Assembly: GCA_021287065.1 (NCBI GenBank)
Contig: JAJTBE010000164.1
Location: forward strand, 1 to 64,000
Direction: 5' to 3'
Source of the DNA: Bacillota bacterium
GTDB lineage: Bacteria; Vulcanimicrobiota; JAJTBE01
DNA length: 64,000 bases
Shown: positions 43,760-51,471 of the stretch, piece after piece
How positions within the stretch are numbered: the first letter of the stretch is position 1
Layout: the number at the start of each line of letters is the position of its first letter
The notes under the pieces: model-generated
What the model saw: only the letters and a program-made list of their open reading frames with translations
What the model was told of the DNA's origin: nothing
Databases searched by the model: none
Translations under genes and position numbers: made by a program

Positions 43760-45511
43760 ATGTCCAGAATTTGCGAATTGTGCAAGACTGAGAATGATGA
43801 TGATTCACAGTTTTGTGACAAGTGCGGCAATCCCCTTGTAGAAATAAAGGAAACGGAGGTAGAGGATGACAAACCGAAGGTAGAAGTCAGGAAGGTAAAA
43901 CCTCTTGACATGAAACTTCTGCTCATACCTCTTTTGCTTGTTATCTTAGTGGGAGCCTATTTTGTTGTTATGAATGTTCAGGGCGGAGACAGGGAAAAAG
44001 CTGCCCGTCAGGTAGTCAGTGATTATCTGGGTGCAATTAAAGAAGGCAAGTATTCGAAAGCTCTTGAAATTGCTACCGGAACAGCCCTTTCACCCGAACA
44101 GGAAAACCAGTTTGTTGAGTTTATGGCACAGGTACCACCACCCCTTCCGGTTAACAGTAACTTTATCAAAACTCTTGGAAGCCTGAAGATTATAGCTGAT
44201 GCCGTAAAAGAATACCGCAGAATCAATGGTAAATACCCTCAGGATCTCGCAACCCTTGCACCGGTTACAATTAAAGCGCTGCCGGCAGTTGAAGGGGGCG
44301 GAGAGTTCGGTTATGAATATGATTCAAACACAAGCAATTTTACAGTATTTGTAAAAGGTAAAACCTTTGAAGCAGTGGGAATGCCTGAAAACTTCCCCGC
44401 TTATTCAACCATAGGCGATATGCAGACACCCGGCGCCAAATATGCAAGGGCTGTCTGGAAACTTAACGGTTTTGAAATTATTGAGGTTAAATCAATCTCC
44501 AAGGATACCGCAAGAGTAAAAGTCAAAGAAGTCTGCCAGTTCGGTACAGGCACAAAGACTGAAGAAGACGACTATAATCTGGCTCTCAGAGGAGGCCGCT
44601 GGTATATTGATATAGAGTCTTCACCTCTTGAAGTGGTTACCCTTACCAATGCTTTCACAAAACTCGCCAGTATCTGGAAAGTGGAAGTTCCGGAAACCCC
44701 CAAGGATCCCAACGCACCGCCGCCGCCGCCCGGAGAAGCACCTCCGCCGCCGCCGCCGGATAAAAGACCAGATGAGGTAAAACTGCCTCTTGGTATGGCG
44801 TTGCTTTCATATTCCAAAATTATTGCAAACCCCGACAATATCAACAGCAGAGTTCAGTGCCAGTACAGAATGGTTGTTGATGCACTTGATAAAATCACCG
44901 CTTCTCTCGCAAGATACGGTGGAAATCACGAAGGCAAATATCCGGATAAACTGTCATGGCTTATTCCCGAATATCTGACCCAGATTCCCCTTAACCCGGC
45001 AGCTCTCGATGATACTTTCAGTATGGGATACACAGTTTCTGACAACAAAGATTCGTTCACTCTCGTTTGTCAGGGTGAGTATTTCAAATCACTGGGTATT
45101 GAAAAAGGCTATCCCCTCTATTCATCAAAATTCAAAAAGATGATAGAAAATGCATCCCAGGTTCCGGCAGAAGTGGAAGAAACTCCCACACCCACCGGAT
45201 CACCTGAAGGTTATCCTTCACCCGATGCATCAGCTTCACCGGGAGCCACCCCCACAGGCAGCCCTTCCCCCGGAGTAAGCCCCACCGGCGCACCTTCCCC
45301 CGAACCTTCGGGAAGCAAGGCAGAACCGGCAAAAACAGCATCACCTGATGCAAAAGCCGGAGAGCCGGGAAAAACCGAACCTTCAAAAGGCGATAAGCCC
45401 GCTGAAAAGGAAGTAAAAAAGGACGCTCCTAAGGAAACTCCCAAAGAACCTGCAAAAGAGGTTAAGAAGGAAGAGAAAAAGGACGAAAAAAAGGATCCAA
45501 AATCTAAATAA
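43760..45511 (+). CDS. zinc-ribbon membrane protein with two pilin-head-like modules
   Basis: A 583-residue protein. An N-terminal zinc ribbon (CELC...CDKC, residues 6-22) faces the cytoplasm, then one helix (about 52-72) and a long extracytoplasmic part. That part holds an NTF2-like region (about 85-125) and two modules of a pilin-head type (about 134-217, 44159-44410, and about 369-462, 44864-45147) with RINGKYPQDLATLAP and GKYPDKLSWLIPEY, each ending in a [FY]P-x-Y motif. A Pro-rich stretch (about 314-335) and a Ser/Pro/Lys-rich tail (about 470-583) follow. AAGGAGG precedes the ATG. It ends at a terminator. Confidence 0.85.
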   Translation: MSRICELCKTENDDDSQFCDKCGNPLVEIKETEVEDDKPKVEVRKVKPLDMKLLLIPLLLVILVGAYFVVMNVQGGDREKAARQVVSDYLGAIKEGKYSKALEIATGTALSPEQENQFVEFMAQVPPPLPVNSNFIKTLGSLKIIADAVKEYRRINGKYPQDLATLAPVTIKALPAVEGGGEFGYEYDSNTSNFTVFVKGKTFEAVGMPENFPAYSTIGDMQTPGAKYARAVWKLNGFEIIEVKSISKDTARVKVKEVCQFGTGTKTEEDDYNLALRGGRWYIDIESSPLEVVTLTNAFTKLASIWKVEVPETPKDPNAPPPPPGEAPPPPPPDKRPDEVKLPLGMALLSYSKIIANPDNINSRVQCQYRMVVDALDKITASLARYGGNHEGKYPDKLSWLIPEYLTQIPLNPAALDDTFSMGYTVSDNKDSFTLVCQGEYFKSLGIEKGYPLYSSKFKKMIENASQVPAEVEETPTPTGSPEGYPSPDASASPGATPTGSPSPGVSPTGAPSPEPSGSKAEPAKTASPDAKAGEPGKTEPSKGDKPAEKEVKKDAPKETPKEPAKEVKKEEKKDEKKDPKSK

Positions 45512-45522
45512 GCGTGGTGAAT

Positions 45523-45549
45523 GTGGGGCTGTTATTCAGCCCCACTTTT
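45523..45549 (+). terminator. terminator between the two zinc-ribbon genes
   Basis: A perfect nine-base stem, GTGGGGCTG (45523-45531) with CAGCCCCAC (45537-45545), loop TTATT, then TTTT. It ends 4 bases before the ATG of the next gene (45553), so that gene's ribosome site is covered or absent. Confidence 0.85.
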
Positions 45550-45552
45550 AAT

Positions 45553-46077
45553 ATGTCGATACTTGGAAAATTTAAGGAAAAAGTTACTAAATCATTAATA
45601 GACGCAGGCAACCGTTCGAAAGAAGCTTTGGATATTGCCGGTATAAAAGCCCAGATATGGATGCTGGAAAAGCAGAAAAACCACCTGCTTCAGGAACTGG
45701 GCAGGGAATACTACAAACTAAAGCTTTCCGGCAAAACCGAAGAAACGGGGCTTAATTTTTTTGTTATCCAGCTCAGGGAAACAGATGATGAAATTAAACT
45801 GAATAAAGATAAAATAAGAGAAATAGTGGATGATGCAAAAAGCAGAATTACGGAATCGTTTACACATGTCCCTCTGCAATGCCGCTGTGGAGCCAACCTT
45901 GATGACGGCACCAAATACTGCGGCTTCTGCGGCGAAAATGTGGAAAACTTAATGAAGGAAATAAAAGAAACAGGGAAGAATCAAAGCGAAAAGCCATCTG
46001 TTTTTTGTGGTGTCTGCGGAACGGCAAAAGACAATGATGATGTTTTTTGTTCCAATTGCGGAGCCCCTTTGGGGTAA
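45553..46077 (+). CDS. coiled-coil protein with two zinc ribbons
   Basis: A 174-residue soluble protein. A helical N-terminal two-thirds (about 1-95) is followed by zinc ribbons CRCG...CGFCG (about 103-122) and CGVCG...CSNCG (about 152-171). Such zinc ribbons often bind partner proteins. The start ATG 45553 lacks a Shine-Dalgarno and sits immediately after a terminator hairpin; an upstream GTG frame (45514) runs through that hairpin and is unlikely. It may be read from a leaderless or very short transcript. Followed 23 bases later by hflX. Confidence 0.75.
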   Translation: MSILGKFKEKVTKSLIDAGNRSKEALDIAGIKAQIWMLEKQKNHLLQELGREYYKLKLSGKTEETGLNFFVIQLRETDDEIKLNKDKIREIVDDAKSRITESFTHVPLQCRCGANLDDGTKYCGFCGENVENLMKEIKETGKNQSEKPSVFCGVCGTAKDNDDVFCSNCGAPLG

Positions 46078-46100
46078 ATTTTCTGAGGATGTGATTTTTA

Positions 46101-47357
46101 ATTTCTGACCATATTGAACCGGAATTACTAAAACTTAAACGGCGAAAAAAACTTGAAACTGCCATACTTGTTGCAGTTGAGACTGATGAAGAGAGCGAGA
46201 TATTCGATGATCTCCTTGATGAAATGTACCAGCTTTGCAGCACTGCAAAGTCAAGAATTATCGAAACCTTCGTCCAGAAAAGAGCTAAACCTGATTCCTC
46301 CACTTTTGTTGGTAAAGGCAAAGTGGATGAAATCAAAGCTGCCGTAGATGAGCATAAGCCTGATCTGGTAATCTTTCTTAACAATCTGAGACCTTCCCAG
46401 CAGAGAAATCTCGGGGAAGCCCTGAAAGTGAAAGTTGTGGACCGGCAGGCTCTTATACTTGATATTTTTGCCCAGAGAGCCAGAAGCAGGGAAGGAAAAA
46501 TGCAGGTGGAATTAGCCCTGCTTAATTACCTGCTGCCAAGACTTGCAGGCCTGGGAACTGTTTTGTCCCGTCTTGGAGGCGGTATCGGAACCAGAGGTCC
46601 CGGCGAAACCATGCTTGAAACCGACAGAAGGCATGTGCTCAGACGAATTCATACCCTTGAAAAAGAACTGAATAAAGTAAGATCACATCGTGATTTGCTT
46701 CGTCAGAGCCGGCACAACAAAGGCTTTCTCAATGTGGCTATTGTGGGTTACACTAATGCCGGAAAATCAACCCTGTTAAACAACCTTACAAAGAGAAAAG
46801 CTCTTGTGGAAGATAAACTTTTTGCCACCCTTGATCCTACCGTCGGAAAGTTCAGAACCGATGCGGGAATTGATATCCTCATGGTGGATACGGTAGGCTT
46901 TATCAGATACCTTCCACACCAGCTCGCGGTCGCTTTCAGAGCAACCCTTGAGGAGGTTGAGGAATCTGATATTGTTATTCATGTTATAGATATTTCACAT
47001 GAACTCTGGCAGGAACACAGGGAAATAACCGAGCAGACCCTTGAGGAACTTGCCTGTGATAATAAACCCACCATTATTGCCCTTAACAAGATTGATCTTG
47101 TCAGTCAGAGCCAAATAGATGATGTTCTTGAAGTCGTTCCCGATGGTATTCCTGTTTCTGCTGAAAACAAAGATGGGTTTGATGCTATCTCCGATAGAAT
47201 CGATAAAATCTGTGATGAGTATTTTCCCGATTTTGTAAGGAGATTCAGGAAAAAACACAACTACTACAACAGCGGACAGTATAATTACCAGCAGCAGGAT
47301 GAAGCGGTATTTGATACTGAAAAACGGGAACCGACCGGAGATCAGGATGAAGAATAA
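46101..47357 (+). CDS. hflX: GTPase HflX (start codon anomalous)
   Basis: A ribosome-splitting GTPase. The N-terminal domain has STFVGKGKVDEIK and GIGTRGPGETMLETDRR, then the G domain with G1 GYTNAGKSTLLN, G3 DTVGFI and NKID. The only ordinary start codon in frame (ATG 46224) falls inside the N-terminal domain, cutting off AILVAVE, which corresponds to the family's beta-1 strand, and it has no ribosome site. Upstream the frame stays open to TGA 46092-46094 but has no ATG, GTG, TTG or CTG. A rare ATT start at 46101 with TGAGGA 11 bases before it would give 418 residues. Alternatively a one-base T-run difference at 46095-46099 would allow a GTG start at 46091. Confidence 0.85.
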   Translation: MSDHIEPELLKLKRRKKLETAILVAVETDEESEIFDDLLDEMYQLCSTAKSRIIETFVQKRAKPDSSTFVGKGKVDEIKAAVDEHKPDLVIFLNNLRPSQQRNLGEALKVKVVDRQALILDIFAQRARSREGKMQVELALLNYLLPRLAGLGTVLSRLGGGIGTRGPGETMLETDRRHVLRRIHTLEKELNKVRSHRDLLRQSRHNKGFLNVAIVGYTNAGKSTLLNNLTKRKALVEDKLFATLDPTVGKFRTDAGIDILMVDTVGFIRYLPHQLAVAFRATLEEVEESDIVIHVIDISHELWQEHREITEQTLEELACDNKPTIIALNKIDLVSQSQIDDVLEVVPDGIPVSAENKDGFDAISDRIDKICDEYFPDFVRRFRKKHNYYNSGQYNYQQQDEAVFDTEKREPTGDQDEE

Positions 47358-47370
47358 ACGGAAGTGAATT

Positions 47371-48048
47371 ATGATAGGTTCTTTTCTGTTTGCTGCAGCT
47401 ATAGAGGATAATCCTGAGAAAATAAGGCAATCGCTGGATTCCATTCTGTCTCAGAGGCAGTTCAGCGGCCTTTTACCTCAGAATAAAGGCATGCTTCAAA
47501 AACTAATTGAAAGTCTGGGAAATAACGAGATTGTCAGAAAAGTTATTGGAGCTCTCTTCTCTGTGCTCGAATTTATCAGCAAATTCATAGTTTCGCGTCC
47601 GGAAATCCTATATATTTTTCTGGGGTTACTGCTCACCGGAATTATTGCCTATGTTGTGATTATGGTGAGGAGAAAAATCTCAGGCAGCAGGCTCAAATCA
47701 CATGGAGATGAAGAACATGCTGAGTCTATTAACCCCGATGTAAGGGAGAAGCAGGGGCTGACTGCAGCAGAAGCTGGGGATTTTGTTCAGGCTATGCGGC
47801 AGCTTTATGTTTCACTTCTGCTTTGTCTCAACCTGCAGGGAGTTATTGAATACAACCCGTCCCGCACAAACAGGGAAACTGAAAACCTGTTGAGAGGGAG
47901 AAGTCCGGAAAACTTTTTCGCAAGCTTCTGCGGTCTCAACGGTATCTTTGAAGATAAGGTTTATGCCCTCAATCCCTGCAACCCGGAAGATTTTAATGAA
48001 TTCAGAAAATACTACGAATTCTGCCGGAAAGAGGTTGAAAAGATTTGA
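47371..48048 (+). CDS. DUF4129-domain membrane protein
   Basis: A 225-residue protein with one membrane helix (about 90-112) and a C-terminal DUF4129 domain (about 145-225): LTAAEAGDFVQAMRQLYVSL and YNPSRTNRETENLL are the family hallmark. It is the usual neighbour of MoxR and DUF4350 genes. Its TGA overlaps the TTG start of the next gene. The operon runs hflX, DUF4129, DUF4350, moxR, with small gaps. Confidence 0.85.
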   Translation: MIGSFLFAAAIEDNPEKIRQSLDSILSQRQFSGLLPQNKGMLQKLIESLGNNEIVRKVIGALFSVLEFISKFIVSRPEILYIFLGLLLTGIIAYVVIMVRRKISGSRLKSHGDEEHAESINPDVREKQGLTAAEAGDFVQAMRQLYVSLLLCLNLQGVIEYNPSRTNRETENLLRGRSPENFFASFCGLNGIFEDKVYALNPCNPEDFNEFRKYYEFCRKEVEKI

Positions 48049-49178
48049 ACAGAAAATATCTCTTTGGCGGAATCATTGTGCTGCTGCTCATTATTGCAGT
48101 GGTAATTATGCAGGCGGCTGTTTTTGGCAGAAGCCAGGGAGCTATAAGCAAGCCTACCACCTATGATACTGGAGTAAAAGGACATAAAGCTTTTTATCTT
48201 CTGCTTTCCAAAATAGGCTATAAGGCGGAAAGATTTGCAAACCCTCTGGAAAATCTGGCAAAATCGGAATTCAGGGGATTTCTTATTCTTAATCCTTATT
48301 CGACATTTGTAAAGGATGATGATTCCACTAAGCTCGTCGATTATGCAAATAAGGGTAATAAAATCCTTATAGCTGCAGATGAAAACAATAAGATTCTCGA
48401 AAATCTCAATGTAAAGGTTTTTTACCCCCAGGATATTAAAAATTCTGTGTTCAAAGGCAGTCTGTCCGGTGGTGTAAAAAAAGTTGATACCGGTATAAAA
48501 GCCCGTCTTACAGTGGACAAAAGATACTACAAAACCCTGCTTGAAGACGAATATGGGGTAATAGCCGCTTCAATCAGCTATGATAATGGGGGAGAGATTG
48601 TTGTCTTTTCACTTCCTGATGTTTTTGCAAATGCGAAAATTAATAAAGATGACAATATAATTCTGATAAATAATCTTATGGGACACCTCGGTTGTGAAGA
48701 TGTCGCTTTTGATGAATCACTCCATGGCATAATTAATTATGGCGGAAAAATGGAGCTTTCTCCTGTGGTCTGGGCGGTTATTGCTCAGGTTTGCCTAATG
48801 ATCGTTGTTTTCTACATTGCTGCGATGAAACGCTTTGGAAAACCACGCCGTTATGAAGCGGAAGTTCTGAGAACCTCCACGGAATATGTCCGCTCACTGT
48901 CAGGATTATTCCAGAGGGCAGGAGCTTCAGGGTTTGTTGTGGAAAACTGCCTCAGGGGGCTTAAGAGAAAAATAGCAGGTCCCTGCAGGATAACTCCTGA
49001 AACTCCGGACAAAAAGATGCTTGAAAATATTCGCTATTCAAACCTCATAGATGAAGGAATTATGACTTCATATCTTGAAAAAATTCACAAAGCCAGAGTT
49101 GGAAAAGATCTCACAGAGGTTGAACTTGTCAGAATTTATGGGGAATCTGACAGGATTAGCAACAGTATTTTATCCTGA
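48045..49178 (+). CDS. DUF4350-domain membrane protein
   Basis: A 377-residue protein. An N-terminal helix (about 6-27), then a DUF4350 domain with TYDTGVKGHKAFYLLLSKIGYKA, a second helix (about 243-263, WAVIAQVCLMIVVFYIAAM), and a helical C-terminus. The start is TTG 48045, four bases overlapping the previous stop; GAGG lies about 10 bases before it. In other bacteria this gene links DUF4129 and MoxR ATPases, possibly for an envelope complex. No DUF58 or transglutaminase-like gene is present here. Confidence 0.83.
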   Translation: MNRKYLFGGIIVLLLIIAVVIMQAAVFGRSQGAISKPTTYDTGVKGHKAFYLLLSKIGYKAERFANPLENLAKSEFRGFLILNPYSTFVKDDDSTKLVDYANKGNKILIAADENNKILENLNVKVFYPQDIKNSVFKGSLSGGVKKVDTGIKARLTVDKRYYKTLLEDEYGVIAASISYDNGGEIVVFSLPDVFANAKINKDDNIILINNLMGHLGCEDVAFDESLHGIINYGGKMELSPVVWAVIAQVCLMIVVFYIAAMKRFGKPRRYEAEVLRTSTEYVRSLSGLFQRAGASGFVVENCLRGLKRKIAGPCRITPETPDKKMLENIRYSNLIDEGIMTSYLEKIHKARVGKDLTEVELVRIYGESDRISNSILS

Positions 49179-49191
49179 GAGGAGACACCAA

Positions 49192-50184
49192 TTGGATCAG
49201 CAGGGTGTTAGACCGGTTGGCAGACCGGAGTCGGAAACAAAAACAGGCAAAGTTTTTTTATCACTTTTTAATGAATTAAACAGGGTTATTGTAGGACAGG
49301 ATAATGTGCTTGAAGATATCCTGATAGCCCTTTTCTCTTCAGGACATGTTCTCCTTGAAGGTGTTCCGGGAACTGCAAAAACTCTTATGATAAAAACCCT
49401 TTCAAACATTATAGCGGGGAGATTTGAAAGAATTCAGTTCACTCCTGACATGATGCCCTCCGATGTGGTGGGAACTCATGTATATGACATGAAAACCAGT
49501 GAGTTCTATCTCAAAAAAGGACCGATTTTTACAAATCTGCTTCTGGCTGACGAAATAAACAGAACTTCACCCAAAACCCAGTCCGCTCTTCTGGAAGCTA
49601 TGGAAGAATTTCAGGTTACCATCGAAGGAGAGAGGCTTCCCCTTTCCGATCTTTTCGTTGTTTTTGCCACCCAGAACCCCATCGAATTTGAAGGAACATA
49701 CCCCCTGCCGGAAGCTCAGATGGACAGATTCATGTTCAAAATTCTTGTTGATTATCCGGTAAGGGAACAGGAATTGCAGATACTGAAAGCGTATCACAAC
49801 GGATTTGATCCGAGGCATCTTGAAAAGATACCTTTCAATAAGATAAATTATCAGGATTTTCTGAAAGAGGTAAGGGAAGAAATCCGGAAAACAGCAGTTC
49901 GTGAAGAGATATTTGATTATATTGTAAAAATAGGCGAACAGACCCGGAAAAACGGCAATGTAAGCCTTGGAGTCAGCCCCAGGGGTATAGTGGCTCTTCT
50001 GCTGGCTTCAAAAACAAGAGCTGTCGTCAGGGGCAGGAATTATGTGATACCTGATGATGTGAAGGAATCCGCTTATCCCGTTTTCAGACACAGACTTATC
50101 CTTCGCCCTGAAGCGGAAATAGAAGGTATTTCACCTGATGAAATAATCAGAGAGATACTCGCCCGTGTGGAAGTCCCCCGGTAA
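49192..50184 (+). CDS. MoxR-family AAA+ ATPase
   Basis: A 330-residue AAA+ chaperone: Walker A LLEGVPGTAKTLM, Walker B LLADEINRTSP and sensor 1 VFATQNPIEFEGTYPLPEAQ are all intact. MoxR ATPases mature envelope complexes, usually together with DUF58 and DUF4129/DUF4350 proteins. The start is TTG 49192 with GAGGAG seven bases upstream, immediately after the preceding stop; a frame start at 49075 lies inside the previous gene. Last gene of the operon. Confidence 0.92.
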   Translation: MDQQGVRPVGRPESETKTGKVFLSLFNELNRVIVGQDNVLEDILIALFSSGHVLLEGVPGTAKTLMIKTLSNIIAGRFERIQFTPDMMPSDVVGTHVYDMKTSEFYLKKGPIFTNLLLADEINRTSPKTQSALLEAMEEFQVTIEGERLPLSDLFVVFATQNPIEFEGTYPLPEAQMDRFMFKILVDYPVREQELQILKAYHNGFDPRHLEKIPFNKINYQDFLKEVREEIRKTAVREEIFDYIVKIGEQTRKNGNVSLGVSPRGIVALLLASKTRAVVRGRNYVIPDDVKESAYPVFRHRLILRPEAEIEGISPDEIIREILARVEVPR

Positions 50185-50305
50185 TTTTTTGTTTCCTTAC
50201 TTGTCGGAAAAGTCAAACATTTGGGTATAAAAAGATCAGGAGATAAATTAATCCGAATGTTTGCAATAAACATAAATATTATTTTTCAAGAAGGGAGGTA
50301 CTTAC

Positions 50306-50743
50306 ATGAAAGAAAACCGCAGGGAGAAAAAAGGTTATACTCTTATCGAGCTTATGATTGTAATCGTCATCATAGGTATCCTCACTACTATTATTCTTCC
50401 TCACATGGTTAAAGGACGTTATCAGGCCCAGTTTACAAACTGTCAGGCCAACGAGAGGAATATGGCATCGGCTCTTGAGATTTATCATACCGATAAGGGC
50501 GGTTATCCACAGTCATCTGCAGAATTCCGCGATAACATTTTTAAAGCCTCGTCAGGCAATCCTCCGTACATGCAGCCGGAACCCAGATGTCCCAGTAATA
50601 ACAGCCAGTATGGATATACTGTTGACACATCGGATTATCATAATTTCACACTTAATTGCAACGGTATCCATCACCTGATTATTAAATCGGTAAAAGCTGG
50701 ATTCCCCCAGTATGCTCCTACAAGAGGTTTGATGTTCGAATAG
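50306..50743 (+). CDS. type IV prepilin-like protein with conserved head module
   Basis: A 145-residue prepilin. A basic leader (KENRREKKG) precedes YTLIELMIVIVIIGILTT; cleavage lies between Gly10 and Tyr11 and Glu5 of the mature protein is present. The head (about 45-145) has ALEIYHTDKGGYPQSSAEF and ends AGFPQYAPTRGLM, with Cys before the head, at PRC and at LNC. The same Cys positions recur in the ankyrin protein near 60.4 kb. GGGAGG precedes the ATG. A possible promoter (TTGTCG, TATAAA, 19-base spacing) lies upstream. Ends at a bidirectional terminator. Confidence 0.88.
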   Translation: MKENRREKKGYTLIELMIVIVIIGILTTIILPHMVKGRYQAQFTNCQANERNMASALEIYHTDKGGYPQSSAEFRDNIFKASSGNPPYMQPEPRCPSNNSQYGYTVDTSDYHNFTLNCNGIHHLIIKSVKAGFPQYAPTRGLMFE

Positions 50744-50768
50744 GTTTTAGTAAGGTAAAAGGTATAAA

Positions 50769-50799
50769 AAAAAGAGATTACCAGCGGTAATCTCTTTTT
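50769..50799. terminator. bidirectional terminator between pilin and rsmD
   Basis: A 14-base inverted repeat (AAAAAGAGATTACC with GGTAATCTCTTTTT, loop AGC) lies between convergent genes. Both strands give a stem followed by T residues, so it can stop transcripts from both directions. Confidence 0.88.
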
Positions 50800-50835
50800 A
50801 CATTCGGAATGAAAAATGTCTATTAAAAAATCTGA

Positions 50836-51459
50836 CTACTGTTCTTCACTTTCTGAAACAGTTTCAGCTTCAGCTTCACCTTCATGGTTAACTACGGAAT
50901 TTCCTGCCAGACTGCCTTCCTGTCTGTAAACACTCAAAGCAGTATCTCCGTATTCTTTCACCTTAAACTTAACATACTTGCCGATCTTGTCGGGAAGAGT
51001 ATTGTCTGAAGAGTGCTCAACCATAATTATTCCATCAGGTTTTAAAAGGTTGTACTTTTCAATGGTCAGTATCGCTTTTTCCTCGAAATTTGCATTGTAT
51101 GGGGGATCCATTACAATAATTTCCAGCGAATTTTCATCAAGGTGCTTTAGTGCCTTGATAAAATCACGTTTAACCGTAGAGCCTTGATTCTCTACTCCCA
51201 AAACTCCGAGAAAATGAGCTACCTGCTTCAGCGCCTGAGGATCAACATCCACAAAATGTACGAACTTCGCCCCTCTGCTGATAGCTTCTATTCCCAGGCC
51301 TCCATATCCACAGAATAAATCCAGAACGTTGGCATCTTCCACCATATCCCCGATAATTGAGAACATAGCTTCCTTTACTTTCTGAGACGTGGGTCTCAAA
51401 CCCTGCCGTTCACGGAAGTTAAGGGTCTTTCCCTTGAATTTCCCGGCAATTACTTTCAT
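50836..51459 (-). CDS. rsmD: 16S rRNA m2G966 methyltransferase
   Basis: A 207-residue SAM-dependent methyltransferase, with RPTSQKVKEAMF, VLDLFCGYGGLGIEA (SAM motif) and IVMDPPYN (catalytic DPPY). It modifies G966 of 16S rRNA. The start at 51459 (MKVIAGK) has GAGGTGC upstream; the frame start four residues earlier contains the ribosome site. The C-terminal tail of about 25 residues is Glu-rich and extra. It begins 12 bases after the recG stop on the same strand. Confidence 0.92.
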   Translation of the reverse strand: MKVIAGKFKGKTLNFRERQGLRPTSQKVKEAMFSIIGDMVEDANVLDLFCGYGGLGIEAISRGAKFVHFVDVDPQALKQVAHFLGVLGVENQGSTVKRDFIKALKHLDENSLEIIVMDPPYNANFEEKAILTIEKYNLLKPDGIIMVEHSSDNTLPDKIGKYVKFKVKEYGDTALSVYRQEGSLAGNSVVNHEGEAEAETVSESEEQ

Positions 51460-51471
51460 TTTGCACCTCAT

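Noticed and set aside
44572-44844. A 90-codon minus-strand frame inside the zinc-ribbon gene
   Set aside because: Shadow of the Pro-rich region on the other strand; no ribosome site.
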